Shown here piece by piece: positions 47,920 to 58,310 of a stretch of 64,000 nt of DNA; position 1 is the stretch's first letter; every line of letters begins with the position of its first letter. Made by a program: the position numbers and the translations under genes. The notes under the pieces are model-generated. The model worked only from the letters and a program-made list of their open reading frames with translations. It did no database searches and was not told the origin of the DNA. Source of the stretch: Elephas maximus indicus (taxonomy: Eukaryota > Chordata > Mammalia > Proboscidea > Elephantidae); contig NC_064819.1 in the NCBI RefSeq assembly GCF_024166365.1, forward strand, positions 147,522,793 to 147,586,792. Reading direction: 5' to 3'.

Positions 47920-48460
47920 CCTTTCTTCTCCATCCTTAGTACACATCTTATTATGGCTTTCCTGGACTACTGCAACGACCTGTTAAATGATCTGGTCTCC
48001 AGTAGCAGCATTCCTTAAATCCATCTTCCATATGGCTCCTAAAGCGATTTTTATAAAATTCCGACTTTGGCCATTCCACTCTCCTACTTAAAATCTTTCA
48101 CCAGTGCTTGTAGAAAAAAGTCAAAATCTCTTAGTGTAGCATATTAGGTTATTAAATAGTCTGGCCCCTTTTTATTTCCCCTATGTAGCTACGTCTCTGC
48201 TCCAGCCATACCCATCCCCCAGTAGCCATGTTCTTTCTCCTCCTACCCCTACACTCCCCCCCCCCAACAGGCTATATTTCTTGAAACCTTTCCTGATTTT
48301 CCCAAGCAGACTTACTAATTCCCTCCCTTTGTGCTACTTCTGTACCTTAAATGTGGTTTTTCTATCAATGTGTCACCTTTTAAAGATCTTTGTTTATATG
48401 GCCACTGTAATGATCATGGATTGTCATGATGGTAATCTTCTTGGGGGTAGGGAGAATATT
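47920..48460 (+). mobile_element. L2 relic
   Basis: cctggactactgcaacgacc, tggccattccactctcctac, aaatagtctggcccct and ctgctccagccatacccatc are classic L2 phrases in sense order. Confidence 0.88.
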
Positions 48461-48791
48461 TTATTCACTGTTATAATCTGGAATGCACGGCGCTTGACTC
48501 ATTACAGACACTTTGAAAGATGTTTTTGCAACTGAACTGAGGAGCCATTTTATCAGATAGTTTAACATCTGTGAAGGGCTTATGTCTTTTTAATACTTTA
48601 ACATCTGTTGAGGGCTTTCTATATATCAAATGCTGTAACAAGCATGCTATAAGTCTTATTTTATTTAGTATAATTCTAGGGCATTGAAACACATCTATCC
48701 TTACTGATTTTACTACCTGGGGTAAATCACATCTTACCTTGGGGGCCGGGGTAGATCACTGCAGGCCATAGGCACTAATTCCCCAAACCGA

Positions 48792-48988
48792 AGAAACCGA
48801 TTGCCATCAAGTCGATTCCAACTCATAGGACTGTACAGCACAGAGTAGAGCTGCCTCTTAGGGTTTCCAATGCCGTAATCCTTACCAGAACAGACTGCCA
48901 CATCTTCCTCCTCCAAGCGGCTGGCGGGGAGCCACCTGCCTTTTGGTTAGCAGCTGAGTGCTTAACCACTTCGCCACCAGGACTCCTT
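48792..48988 (-). mobile_element. AfroSINE, form with cttccata trailer, minus strand
   Basis: attgccatcaagtcgattcc, gggtttccaatgccgtaatc, tttggttagcagctgagtgc, cgccaccaggactcc. Confidence 0.9.
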
Positions 48989-49929
48989 CAGGTACTGATT
49001 AGAAGTTAATTTTTTCCTATGTAGCAAATGAATTAGTAGCAAGGACACTATAGCTTACATTCAAGGTTTTTATCTATAAAATGTAAGGGAAAGTTCAGCT
49101 CTGTTATTCAATACATTTTTGGAAAAAAAAATCACAATAGTCTCTTCTTTGAAGCATAACAATTTACCAAATTTTTAGTGGAACTCTGTAGATAAATGAG
49201 AAGTAGCTAAGTAAGGGAAGCAGGGGCACAGAGAAATGGACTAATTTGTTTTAAATCATAACTTTTTAAGATTTTATTACCATTCCACACCACCACCCCA
49301 AAAAAGATTTTTAAAATTCCCAATGTGGAGGCATAGTGACCAAATGCCAAATAACGATGGAGCTGTATGGATGAAACTCAGGATTGATTCTAGAGGAAAA
49401 CTGATAAGATGTTGGGGAGAATCAACAAAGACACTAGAAGATAATATAAAGCTATATGCCCGAGTATCTATGCCCCTCGGCTCCAGTCTCTGCAGCTCTT
49501 GCCTGGAGCATTCAATCTGTTACAATTCACTTCTTGTTGCCAATGATTTTTACTACCGTCAAATAATAATATAGATAAACCTAGTCAGTTTATACATTAA
49601 AAAAAAAAATCCTACATTCCTTTCTTAAGTTTATCGTTTGTTTCAGAAAGAGGAGTTAAGGACATTCCTTTTGACTTGAGTCCGCATCCCAGCCTTTATA
49701 GAACACAGCGTGCAGAGCCAGTTGCATTTGCTGAAGGCCAGAAAATCGAGAGACTCAGACCAATCAAGCAATTACCAGTCACTTGGCCTTTTTGCAGAAA
49801 TACACAAACCGTGTAGAATCGCTTAATTTTATCCCCTCCTAGCCTCTTCACATGGAAATTGGCTGCTCGGGCGAATGTTATTTTTCACTGCAGCGATATG
49901 TAGAAGAGCGATTAACACACTCGCTCGAC
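48989..49929. promoter_or_regulatory. Upstream flank of RIPPLY2, no repeats recognised
   Basis: About 0.9 kb free of SINEs before the CpG island. The part 49640-49900 looks unique and could hold conserved enhancer sequence. No specific element is claimed beyond that. Confidence 0.3.
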
Positions 49930-49967
49930 AAAACTCCTTCCCCGGGCCATTTGGGGAGTTGCACGCG

Positions 49968-49977
49968 TTCACACCCC
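49968..49977 (+). promoter_or_regulatory. T-box half site upstream of RIPPLY2
   Basis: TTCACACCCC is close to the reverse of the T-box half site AGGTGTGA and lies about 115 bases upstream of the TATA box. TBX6 is known to activate Ripply2 and Ripply2 then represses TBX6, so a site here could serve that loop. An E-box-like CATATG sits at 50065-50070. Short motifs occur by chance, so this is a suggestion. Confidence 0.4.
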
Positions 49978-50087
49978 AGGCTCACCCCGATGAGCCTTCA
50001 CGCGGAGCCTTTTTGTTTATGCAGGTAGCAGCGGAGAAAGGGGAGGAGAGGGAGCGCACCTCTACATATGCATCAGGCCGTGAGGGT

Positions 50088-50095
50088 TATATAAA
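50088..50095 (+). promoter_or_regulatory. RIPPLY2: TATA box of RIPPLY2
   Basis: TATATAAA lies 78 bases upstream of the start codon, so transcription should begin near 50118-50125 and leave a 5' UTR of about 50 bases. A TATA box inside a CpG island fits a strongly regulated developmental gene. The position is seen; the use is inferred. Confidence 0.7.
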
Positions 50096-50172
50096 GACTC
50101 AGGTCTGGGGCCTGGTGAAAAGGGCTAGGATTGCCCGCGAGCTGGTAGTCTTCCGCAGTTTTCCCCCAGGCC

Positions 50173-50282
50173 ATGGACATTGCCCAGAGCTCGGAGAGTG
50201 GAGCCGGCGAGTGGGCGCGCTGCCGCCGCCTGCTGCCCGAGGCCTCCAGCGACCAGACGCGGCGCGGGGGTGCGGACTCCGG
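50173..50282 (+). CDS. RIPPLY2: RIPPLY2 coding exon 1
   Basis: The ATG at 50173 (context gccATGg) opens MDIAQSSESGAGEW and the exon ends in ADSG. I place the donor at GG|GTACTG (50282/50283). With the acceptor at 50460 this gives ADSG-SAGFWRPW, the same spacing as the human ADSGYAGFWRPW. A donor one base phase away (T|GTGGCT, paired with the downstream AG at 50468) would give a shorter junction, DSGYC-FWRPW. That alternative is less likely because it does not keep the AG pair before FWRPW. Very GC-rich, inside the CpG island. Confidence 0.8.
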
Positions 50283-53200
50283 GTACTGTGGCTCCGCGCG
50301 GCCCTGCGCCTTCCCTCCCGCGCGCCCCTCCCGCGAGCGCCTCACCCAGCTTCTCCCCTCAGCTCCAGGTCTCCCCGCCCCGTACCCGCGCTCGGCTTGG
50401 GTTGCTACTCCCCGGCCTGGGCTCATGTCTCCTGCGCGCCTTGTGCTCCCTACCCTGCAGATCCGCAGGCTTCTGGAGACCGTGGGTTGACCCCCGAGGT
50501 GAGAAAGAGGAGGAGGCGCCGCAGCAAGCCACCGAGGCGGTGAGTGAGCCGCGCTTTCCGGGCCGCACCTCCTAGAGGCGCAGAGGATTGCACAGGGTAA
50601 AGACGCGGAGCCCCGGGAGGGGACAAGCACTCGGCCTGTCCCTCGCTAATACCCTGCCTGCCGGAGGCTCTCCAGGTGCTGATGCGGCGGGTGTGTCTCC
50701 CAGAGCAACTTGGACACGCAGATTGTGCCAGGAGCGAAGCTGCTGAGGGCCGCGGGGTCGCATTCCTTGCGGGCGCGAAGGACGCTGGGTCGGTCGCACA
50801 GGTTTCCAGTTTCTAGTGAGGAGGTAGGTGGTAACTGCGATTCATCTCCTTTCGTCCCCAGGTGCCGGATAGCCCTGGAATGACGGGAGCCTCAGGAAAG
50901 CTTTCCCAATACAGACACCCAGTCAGGTGAGTGAAGGGCGTCACTCCTCCAGCCCCAGGAAAGACAGGTTTCGCACAGCCCAGCTCAGCAGCTGGCCTTG
51001 CTGTTTTTCTCTTAGACAAATGTGTCTTCAAGGTTAAGACTATTTTATTTTCCCACTTCCAGATGTCCGTTTACTCATCACATTGGGAAAAAAGTGTAGG
51101 CGTTCACGCTTCCACCTAAAAAAAACTGCTAATCACTGCATTCTCAGTAAACCATTAAAAAATGTATTTTGAAGAGGGAAAGTGGCTGATATAGTAAATG
51201 TAGAACCATGGCAAAATAGGGTTCTGTTTTGTTTTGTTTTAAATGCTAAAGGGAACGAATGAAATTGACTTCACACCAGGCAGAGTGTGTATGTTCTTAC
51301 TCTTTTGCAAACCAGAAGGAAGAATGGGGTTCACAGTTGGAGTACGGCAGCAAATCAAGCTTGATATATAAGACAAAAGTGGAAATGTAACAAAATCATG
51401 AAGACCGTAAAAGAATATGTAAGACAAAAGTGGAAATGTGACAAAATCATGAAGACCATACAAGGGGTCAAAAGTTATTAAAATACAATGAGGAGTTAAT
51501 ATACTGTTCCTAGCCACAGGAAGGAGCCCTGGTGGCGAAGTGGTTAAGGGCTATGGTGAGCTATGGCTACTAACCCAAAAGTCTGCAGTTTGAATACAGC
51601 AGCTCCTTGGAAATCCTAGGGGGCAGTTCTACTCTGTCATATCGGGTTGCCAGAATCGTCTGGATGGCAACGGGTTTGGTTTTGTTTTGGCCACAAGAAG
51701 CTAGCCTTTCACTAAGATTCTTTATAGCTTTTATTCAAGTGTTAAGGCTGCTAATTCTGCAGTTTGCCTGCTTCAGAGAGCTGTTAAATGCATATTTAAA
51801 CCAAACCAAACCCATTGCCGTCAAGTCAGTTCCTACTCAACTACCCCATAGAGTTTCCAAGGAGCGCCTGGTGGATTTGAACTGCTGACCTTTTGGTTAG
51901 CAGTGGTAACCACTTAACCACTATGCCACCAGGGTTTCCATAAATACCAATAAATAGTTATTTCCTACTATGTATAAAATTTTTTTTTTTTTTATGTGCT
52001 AGCACTGGTGGAGGACACAGGAGAAAAAGAATCATGGAAGCATGGCAACAGCTATAATAGTTTAGTCTGTTTTACAGTTAAGTACAGGACATGAAGTGCC
52101 TAACCTGCCAGGAGTGAGTGGTGAAGGGCCAGGAAAGGTATGTGTCATAGATTGTGGTTACCTGACTGAGTCTTGAAGCAGTTAGCCAGATTGTGGGTAG
52201 TGGGTGTGCAGAGGAGGCAAAGTTAGAAGAAATAGTGTAAGAAAAAGAGATGCAGGGTTGTGGAACAGCATAGCTCCTTCTGGGAGCTCCAAGGAGCTGG
52301 GATTTGGGTTTGTGAAGCTGGAGTCATTCCAGCAGGGTAGCCAGAGGCCAAATCTTCTTGTCCCTGTACACCTTGGTACAGTTTTGTCCTTATCCTGGAG
52401 GTAGTGTTGGGAACCCATGGTATTTATTCTGTAGAATTTTAATCAGTAAAGTGGTGTGATCAGATTTGTGTTGCAGAAAAACCACTCTGGAAGAGATATA
52501 TAGGCTCAGTTAGATGCCAAGAGTAGGACTAAATGGGAAGCTATTCCAGTTGTTCAGACAGGAAATTATGAAGGGCCATTCTAAGGCATTGGAAAAAGGA
52601 ATGGGACAGTGAATTTGAGGAATGTTTAGATCGCAAAGTAAATTAGGCTTTATAATGTGCTGAATATGGTAGGTGAAGAAGAGGTAAATGATCAGAACAG
52701 CTCCCAAGTTTCTGGCTGCTGACCAGGTGAATGCTGTACTGATTGGAAATGAGAGCTTGGAACAGATTTGAGGAGCAAGATAAAGAGTCTAGTTTTCCTT
52801 TATCTTATTTAGTGGCTTATGGGGCATCCAAATAGTGATGTCCAGTAAAGAGCTGCATATATAGGTAGAGGCCCAGAGTCAAGATCTTAACTAGAAATCA
52901 TCTTGAGATCCCTTGATAAATGAACAGTTTGAGAAATCATGACAATGGGTCAGGTCATCCTGGATAGTGTAGAGAGGAAAGATGATCACTCTCAATAAAG
53001 CCCTGGGAGAAGGCCAGCATCAAATCAGTGTACACAGAAAGTCTGCAAGGAAACTGAGAAGAATCAGTCCAAATGGAAGAAATCAGGAAAAGTATGGAGC
53101 CCCTGGAAGAAAAAATGGTTCATAGTGAAAAATTCTGGAGAAGAGAGTATGCTAAAGATTAAACAATATTCTTTGAGTTTGACAGTTCACGTTTTGACAG

Positions 53201-55107
53201 TTTCAGTTACGCATTGGGAAGTGGTGACCCTATAGGACAGAGTAGAACTGCCCCATAGGGTTTCCAAGACTGTAAATCTTTACAGAAGCGGACTGCCACA
53301 TCTTTCTTCTATAGAGTCGCTGGTGTGTTTGAACCATCCAACTTTTGGTTGGCCGCTGAGCACTTTAACCACTGCACCACCGGGCTCTTTACTTCTTATA
53401 TAACCAATTACTTCCTTTTCTGAACCACTGTAGCAATTTATATGTACTACTGTTAAACTTTTTTTTTTTTACTGTTAAACTTAATATTATTTTTATTACT
53501 TTCTATCTTGACTAGTATTGTGTAAGGATTTTTTTACTCAATTGTCAACTTCCTGAAGGTGTTGTGTGTTGTCCAGTTGATTTCAAGTCATAGTGACCCT
53601 ATAGGAGTGAGTAGAACTGCCCCATAGGGTTTTCTAGGCTTTAATCTTTGTGGGAGCAGATCGCCAGGTTTTTTCTCTTGCTGAGCAACTGATGCATTTG
53701 AACCATCAACCTTTCAGTTAGCAGCCAAGCACTTAACCATTGCACCACTAGGGCACCTTTGTCTTTAGGGTAGAAGCCATGATTTATTAGTTTTTAAATT
53801 ATGAATTATGTCTTGTACAAGGGGTAAGTAAAATATTTATTGAATAACCAAATAATTTGGCATTTACTTACTTAGGCATTAAATTATAAACTATTTTTTA
53901 CCATTTTGGTGTAAACACTTATAAGCTACATTGACCATTTTTCTACCTTTTTTAAAATGAAGTATACTGTACGCGATGTTACCGTCCCTTTGTTTAGGAT
54001 TCAGGGCCACAGTAATAAATATCAATTACCTCGGGCTGTAATAGAGTGAGGCTCTCAGAGGCCATATGGATACAAGGGGCTATTTATTCTACACTAAAAT
54101 GATGGCACTGTGCTTGGTGATTCAGCCTTATCCATGCTGCTTTTTTTTTCTTGGATGAAGAAGAGTAGAAGCCCAGATGGCAAGATTGATATCTGTGAGA
54201 TTTTTGGAATTTTGAGGTAATCATGTTTATATGCAAATTATTTGTATAAAACCAAAATTATTATCTCAACTTTTCCAATATGGGGTTCCCAAATTTACTT
54301 GGGTGTAGAATAGGAAGAGAGGTGGATCGAGGTTTGGGTGAAAGGTAGCCTTCGTACACCTCAAATTGTAAGTGGACAAATTTATAAAAAAAATTTTTTT
54401 TGTACTTTTTAAACTTATCTATAACTAAAAAAAAAAAAAAATTTTTTTTTTTTTTATAACTAAGAGTTAAACCTATGAGCTTTAAGCAAGGTTCTAGGTG
54501 ATTTTTGCCTTTGTGTGTAAGGAGCATAATATTTTGTTGTCTTTATAAAGTTGGCTATTGTTGGAATTTTTAATATAGAGGTAGGATTCACATTGTTCTT
54601 CCCAAAGAAACTTGGATATTGGAAGACAAACTTTTCTTCCGTATCTGGAAAGTAAAAATATATCCATGATGCCTGAAGTAAGCTAAACATTACCTTATTC
54701 TTGCACAGGGTTTAGTGTGAATTTGTTTGATCCAATTTTCAGCTTGGATGAAGATGAAAACAAAAAATCAACTAGTTGTTGAGACTTTGGCAAATGTACT
54801 CCATGAAAGCCATGATAATAGCATTTTTTAACTCTGTATCTAAAGTATAATCAATTGTTGAATGTATGGAGCTCTTAAAATTTTATCGTTTCATGAGCAT
54901 AAGAATTCTGCATGTGAAAAAATAAAACATATTATGTTGTCTGCTTATTTCAGACTATTTTGGCCAAAATCAAAGTGTTATGATTATTTATATCAAGAAG
55001 CAGAAGCTCTTCTGAAAAATTTTCCAATTCAAGCCACAATTTCATTTTATGAAGATTCTGATAGTGAAGATGAAATTGGGGAGCTGACCTGGGATTCAGA
55101 AAATTAA
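50173..55107 (+). CDS. RIPPLY2: RIPPLY2, T-box corepressor adaptor (4 coding exons, 135 aa)
   Basis: Coding segments 50173-50282, 50462-50539 (plus the first base, 50461), 50862-50926 and 54954-55107 join in frame to a 135-residue protein. Seen: the motif FWRPWV in exon 2, which contains the WRPW tetrapeptide that recruits Groucho/TLE corepressors, and in exon 4 the Ripply homology region with FWPKSKCYDYLYQEAE, FPIQATISFYED and an acidic tail. Family knowledge: RIPPLY2 is a nuclear adaptor that binds T-box factors such as TBX6 in presomitic mesoderm and turns them into repressors, limiting MESP2 and setting segment borders; human loss causes vertebral segmentation defects. Human RIPPLY2 is about 128 aa, so length fits. 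The N-terminus (residues 1-30) is divergent and low in recognisable motifs, as in other species. Oddities: a weak exon 1 donor (GTACTG) and Ser in place of the usual Tyr before AGFWRPW. The downstream neighbour CYB5R4 supports orthology. Confidence 0.95.
50461..50539 (+). CDS. RIPPLY2: RIPPLY2 coding exon 2 (WRPW motif)
   Basis: Acceptor ccctgcag ends at 50460 after a C/T-rich tract; donor is GCG|GTGAGT at 50540. The first base completes a split Gly codon with exon 1. It encodes SAGFWRPWVDPRGEKEEE and ends ATEA. WRPW is the Groucho/TLE-binding tetrapeptide. A second AG at 50467-50468 could act as an alternative acceptor. Confidence 0.88.
50862..50926 (+). CDS. RIPPLY2: RIPPLY2 coding exon 3
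   Basis: Acceptor gtccccag ends at 50861; donor is CAG|GTGAGT at 50927. It encodes VPDSPGMTGASGK then LSQYRHPV plus two bases of an Arg codon completed in exon 4. The pattern PG-MT-ASGKL-Q-RHPVR matches the family linker between WRPW and the Ripply domain. Confidence 0.9.
51369..51470 (+). repeat. Tandem duplication, 2 x 51 bp, in RIPPLY2 intron 3
   Basis: taagacaaaagtggaaatgt starts at 51369 and again at 51420; the two units differ at a few bases. Confidence 0.9.
51523..51689 (+). mobile_element. AfroSINE in RIPPLY2 intron 3
   Basis: Head ggagccctggtggcgaagtg with a small internal duplication of gctatgg, tail tggatggcaacgggtttggt. Target duplication gccacaggaa (51513-51522) and gccacaagaa (51690-51699). 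Confidence 0.9.
51806..51940 (-). mobile_element. AfroSINE in RIPPLY2 intron 3, minus strand
   Basis: attgccgtcaagtcagttcc, gaactgctgaccttttggtt, ctatgccaccagggtttcc. An internal stretch of about 20 bases is missing. Confidence 0.9.
52010..53120 (-). mobile_element. L2 relic in RIPPLY2 intron 3
   Basis: Antisense L2 order: tgcagaaaaaccactctgga, gggaagctattccagttgtt, gctcccaagtttctggctgc. About 1.1 kb, diverged. Confidence 0.65.
53222..53389 (-). mobile_element. AfroSINE in RIPPLY2 intron 3, minus strand
   Basis: ggacagagtagaactgcccc, ctttacagaagcggactgcc, actgcaccaccgggctc. The tail end is truncated. Confidence 0.9.
53563..53757 (-). mobile_element. AfroSINE in RIPPLY2 intron 3, minus strand
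   Basis: gttgtccagttgatttcaag, agtagaactgccccataggg, gttagcagccaagcacttaa, ccactagggc. Confidence 0.9.
54421..54461. repeat. A15/T14 palindrome with ATAACT flanks
   Basis: 15 A (54427-54441) followed directly by 14 T (54442-54455), bounded by ATAACT at 54421-54426 and 54456-54461. Smaller A/T runs precede it at 54384-54401. Confidence 0.85.
54954..55107 (+). CDS. RIPPLY2: RIPPLY2 coding exon 4 (Ripply homology domain) and stop
   Basis: Acceptor ttatttcag ends at 54953. The exon completes the split Arg and continues LFWPKSKCYDYLYQ, then FPIQATISFYED and an acidic SDSEDE tail, ending at TAA 55105-55107. This is the T-box-binding Ripply domain and is nearly identical to the human protein. Only the last few residues (IGELTWDSEN) diverge from the human C-terminus. 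Intron 3 is about 4 kb and full of repeats. Confidence 0.95.
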
Positions 55108-55210
55108 TCTGATTAGTTACTTTGGATGACATTCAGAGCTTATGGGATTTAAATTTAGTGTACAAATGTATCATAATCCTTTAAAATAATTTATTTGTAT
55201 ATAAGTTATT

Positions 55211-55216
55211 AATAAA
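55211..55216 (+). terminator. RIPPLY2: RIPPLY2 polyadenylation signal
   Basis: Canonical AATAAA 104 bases after the stop codon, with a T-rich tract from about 55250. It gives a short 3' UTR of roughly 125-140 bases. Confidence 0.7.
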
Positions 55217-55235
55217 ATGAAATGTTTTATAATTA

Positions 55236-55857
55236 CATGGTAGTTTGGCCTTTTTTTTCCCCCCTAGAATTCAATGCTGGAATTTAAAATAGGCTCCATT
55301 TACAGAATTGTCTTGATTCTATTGTAAACATTTGGGTTTTACGAAAGATAATTTTTGGTTCTTCATCAAATTACAAATTTATCTTTAGTTATAATTTTGC
55401 AAGGAATTACAATATTTAATTTTCGAGATTGAATCCTGTAACATCTGCTATTTCCTACTAATTACCATTGGATGTTGTAGTTACAGTTGAAATTACCTTA
55501 TTAGATAATGAAGAAAATTCACCTTATGCTACCAGTCACATATGTTGTTTGCTAGCAAATGGTGAAAACACTTTAAATCATTGTCTAGAATTAAGAATGG
55601 GAGTCAATTTTAGGGCTATTAAATAAATTTTTAATAAATGATGAGTCCAGTAATTTTCACTTTAAATACTCCTCTGTGGTCCTTAAATCTAGTGGTAAAA
55701 CAGCATGATGTTCAATATATTTAGCATTAGATTGCAAAACTCCCCCTCTCCCCAGAATTAAAACAAATTGTTTAAATGAGAATGAATTTCATGAAGGCTG
55801 AAAAAGGAGAGTGCCAAGGCAATAATTTGATAGCATTTTTCCATTTCTCTCTAACCC
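55236..55857. other. RIPPLY2 3' flank, nothing recognised
   Basis: AT-rich sequence after the poly(A) site; no repeat signature. Confidence 0.45.
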
Positions 55858-56011
55858 GTTGCCTGTTGCCGTCGAGTGGATTCCAACTCATAGCGACCCT
55901 ATAGGACAGAGTAGAACTGCCCCATAGGGTTTCCAAGGAGCACCTGGTAGATTTGGACCACCAACCTTTTGGTCAGCAGCCGTACCTCTTAACCACTACA
56001 CCACCGAGGTT
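55858..56011 (-). mobile_element. AfroSINE, common form, minus strand
   Basis: gttgccgtcgagtggattcc, ggacagagtagaactgcccc, ccttttggtcagcagccgta, ccaccgaggttt. Little diverged. Confidence 0.93.
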
Positions 56012-56867
56012 TACATTTCTGTCCAACAGGGAGCTAAGAAACTTGGCAGATATAAATGGTCACGAAAGAAAAGTGTTCCACTGAAAAAAAAGAAAGTTTA
56101 CCAGGCATTTTCTTGGCCTGGGTGAAGGGTTCTCCAACATCATCCACCTTCCTTTGTTTGGTTCTCTGCTCCTAATATTCTCGTATAAAAATATTCTCCC
56201 GGGAAGTAAAATAAGCAATTATCAGTGATAAACTTTTCCTACATGGACTTGAAGAATACGTCATCATTTACGAGAGAGAAAAAATGAGCAATTTCCAAGG
56301 TAAAGGTAACATAGTAAACTATGGTTATGAAGTTCTTTTAGCTGCAGTAAAATCTTTTCACAACATGCATTTCAATTGCCAATAAAAAATGTGCGTGCGT
56401 GTAATAGTCCAGAATAGTAATGTGTAGAGGTGAAAGTTAGAAATGGTTACCTAGCTAAGAAATGCCTCTTACTTGAGTGGCTACATATATCCACACATTT
56501 TTCCTTCTATTTGAAAAGACACTACAAACATAACTTTGGTTTCCAGGTGCTCTAAAACTGAAATAGAGGTAGCAAGTTCAAACCATGGCAATATGTCCAG
56601 AATTGGAAAAGTTAGTAATGGGAGGGTGGGGTGGGTGTGGGGGTTTATTTAGAGCTACGTTTCTTCTGAAAACTTTTTCCTCTCACTAGATTCTACCCTC
56701 AGGATCTGTATGTTCCCCCAAAAATCCCCAAAGGACATACAAAATACTTACCAGGTCACCAATCTAGGCCTTGGACATTAGGGACTGGTGTTTACCTGCA
56801 CAGTGTCTGTACTTCTCTCATTAATATGTTGGAATAGCATGAAGATCTACTGTCCATTATCCACTAG
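56012..56867. other. Intergenic between RIPPLY2 and CYB5R4, nothing firmly recognised
   Basis: A G-rich tract at 56622-56643. No gene or clear repeat. Confidence 0.45.
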
Positions 56868-57037
56868 GAGCCCTGATGGCACAGTGGTTAGGAGCTCAGG
56901 GCACTAACCAAAAGTTGGCAGTTTGAATCCACCAGCCACTCCTTGGAAACCCAGTGGGGCAGTTCTCCTCTGTCCTAGAGGGTTGCTATGAGTTAGAATT
57001 GACTTGACAGCAACAGGTTTGGTTTTTGGTTTTTTAC
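56868..57037 (+). mobile_element. AfroSINE, common form
   Basis: Head gagccctgatggcacagtgg, tail ggttgctatgagttagaatt. Confidence 0.92.
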
Positions 57038-57064
57038 TACCAGGGACAAATATAATGTAGTTTA

Positions 57065-57230
57065 CATATGACACTTCATTTAATCCTTATAAAAACCTAA
57101 TCCCATTATTCAGACAGGGAAAATGAGGCTTTGAAATACTAAAGGAACTTGCATAAGGCTGCCCAGTTATGTGCAGGATCTGCATGCAAGCCAAATCTGT
57201 TTGACTCTCAAACAGATATTTTTTTCAATA
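57065..57230 (-). mobile_element. MIR relic
   Basis: cagacagggaaaatgaggct, ggaacttgcataaggctgcc, aatctgtttgactctc in antisense order. Confidence 0.75.
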
Positions 57231-57490
57231 CCACAGTTAAGGGTGAGCTGGATCAGCACACCTTGTAAGTTAAGTAAGGAGGAAGAACTTGTGAGTGGGT
57301 GAATGGAGCAGAGGGTGACTTTACAAGACTCTTTTACTCATTTGTCAGCCATTAAGGGGGGTGCTTAGAGGTGAGGTTTTCTCCTTATCTCACAGGAGTG
57401 GCTGTTTGCATTTGACACCTTAGCTATTAAAGGTGTGAAGTTCTGTTTCCTGTACAGCCTGTTGCTTTAGAGGAGTGAATTTCAGAGAGA

Positions 57491-57995
57491 TGTTGTTCGG
57501 TGCGGTTGAGTTGGTTCCAACTCAAACCAAAAAACCAAGCCCAGTGCCATCGAGTCTATTCCAACTCATAGCGACCCTATATGCAACAAAATGAAACAGT
57601 GGTCCTGCCCAATCCTTACCATCGTTTCAGCCACTGTGTCGTTTCAGCCATTGAGTCGATCCAGCTCATAGAGGATCTTCTTTTTCCCTGACCCTTTACT
57701 CTACCAAGCATGATGTACTTCTCCAGGGACTGATCACTCCTGATAACGTGTCCAAAGCATGTGAAAGGAAGTCTCACCATCCTTGCTTCTAAGGAGTGTT
57801 CTGGCTGCACTTCTTCCAAGACAGATTTGTTAATTCTTCTGGGACTTCATGACATATTCAATATTATTTGCCAACACCATAATTCAAAGGCGCCAATTCT
57901 TCTTCCGTCTTCCTTATTCATTGTCCAGCTTGCGCATGCATGTGAGACCATTGAAAATACCATGGCTTGGGTCAGGCGCACCTCAGTCCTCAGAG
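57491..57995 (-). mobile_element. RTE LINE 3' fragment, with a small SINE-tail insertion
   Basis: Homologous to 23404-23860: gttgagttggttccaactca, catgatgtacttctccaggg, attcaaaggcgccaattctt, ccatggcttgggtcaggcgc. At 57524-57566 a 43-bp piece with gtgccatcgagtctattcca is inserted between two copies of ttccaactca. It ends about 200 bp from the CYB5R4 CpG island. An antisense 67-codon frame is RTE C-terminal coding remnant. Confidence 0.88.
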
Positions 57996-58310
57996 AAATA
58001 GAAATGCTTTCATAGTGTTATTCCATGTTTCAAGTCATGCGTTAGGACTGTTTAGCAATGGACAGAGACTGGTGTTCTGGATTAACAATACTCGAGGGGA
58101 ATTTATTCTCAGACTCAGTCAGCACCAGGGCCAAGGAACAACTGCCTTTAATGCTCTCTTAAATCTTTCCGCGAAATAGCTGTCACCTCCCTCAGTGCTG
58201 AAGTTCGGGACCAACTGAGCATGCGTCTTTCTCCTCAGCCGGCGGTCCCTCCCTCCATTAACCCCGCCCTTCTCGTTGGCTCCGCCCCCGTAGCCTCAAC
58301 GTGCTGCGTC

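Larger units (their letters stand above)
49930..50790. promoter_or_regulatory. RIPPLY2: CpG island over RIPPLY2 exons 1-2
   Basis: GC content rises sharply and CpG dinucleotides are frequent from about 49930 to 50790, against AT-rich flanks. It covers the promoter and exons 1 and 2. Long open frames on both strands here are by-products of base composition. Confidence 0.85.

Noticed and set aside
1-49900. Exons of SNAP91 or another upstream gene
   Set aside because: Synteny would place SNAP91 on this side, but no exon with splice sites and familiar protein sequence was found; in human the gap is larger than this window.
49875-50630. Long open frames on both strands (222 and 185 codons) in the CpG island
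   Set aside because: They are created by GC-rich composition and overlap the RIPPLY2 exons in other frames; only the spliced RIPPLY2 frame has family homology.
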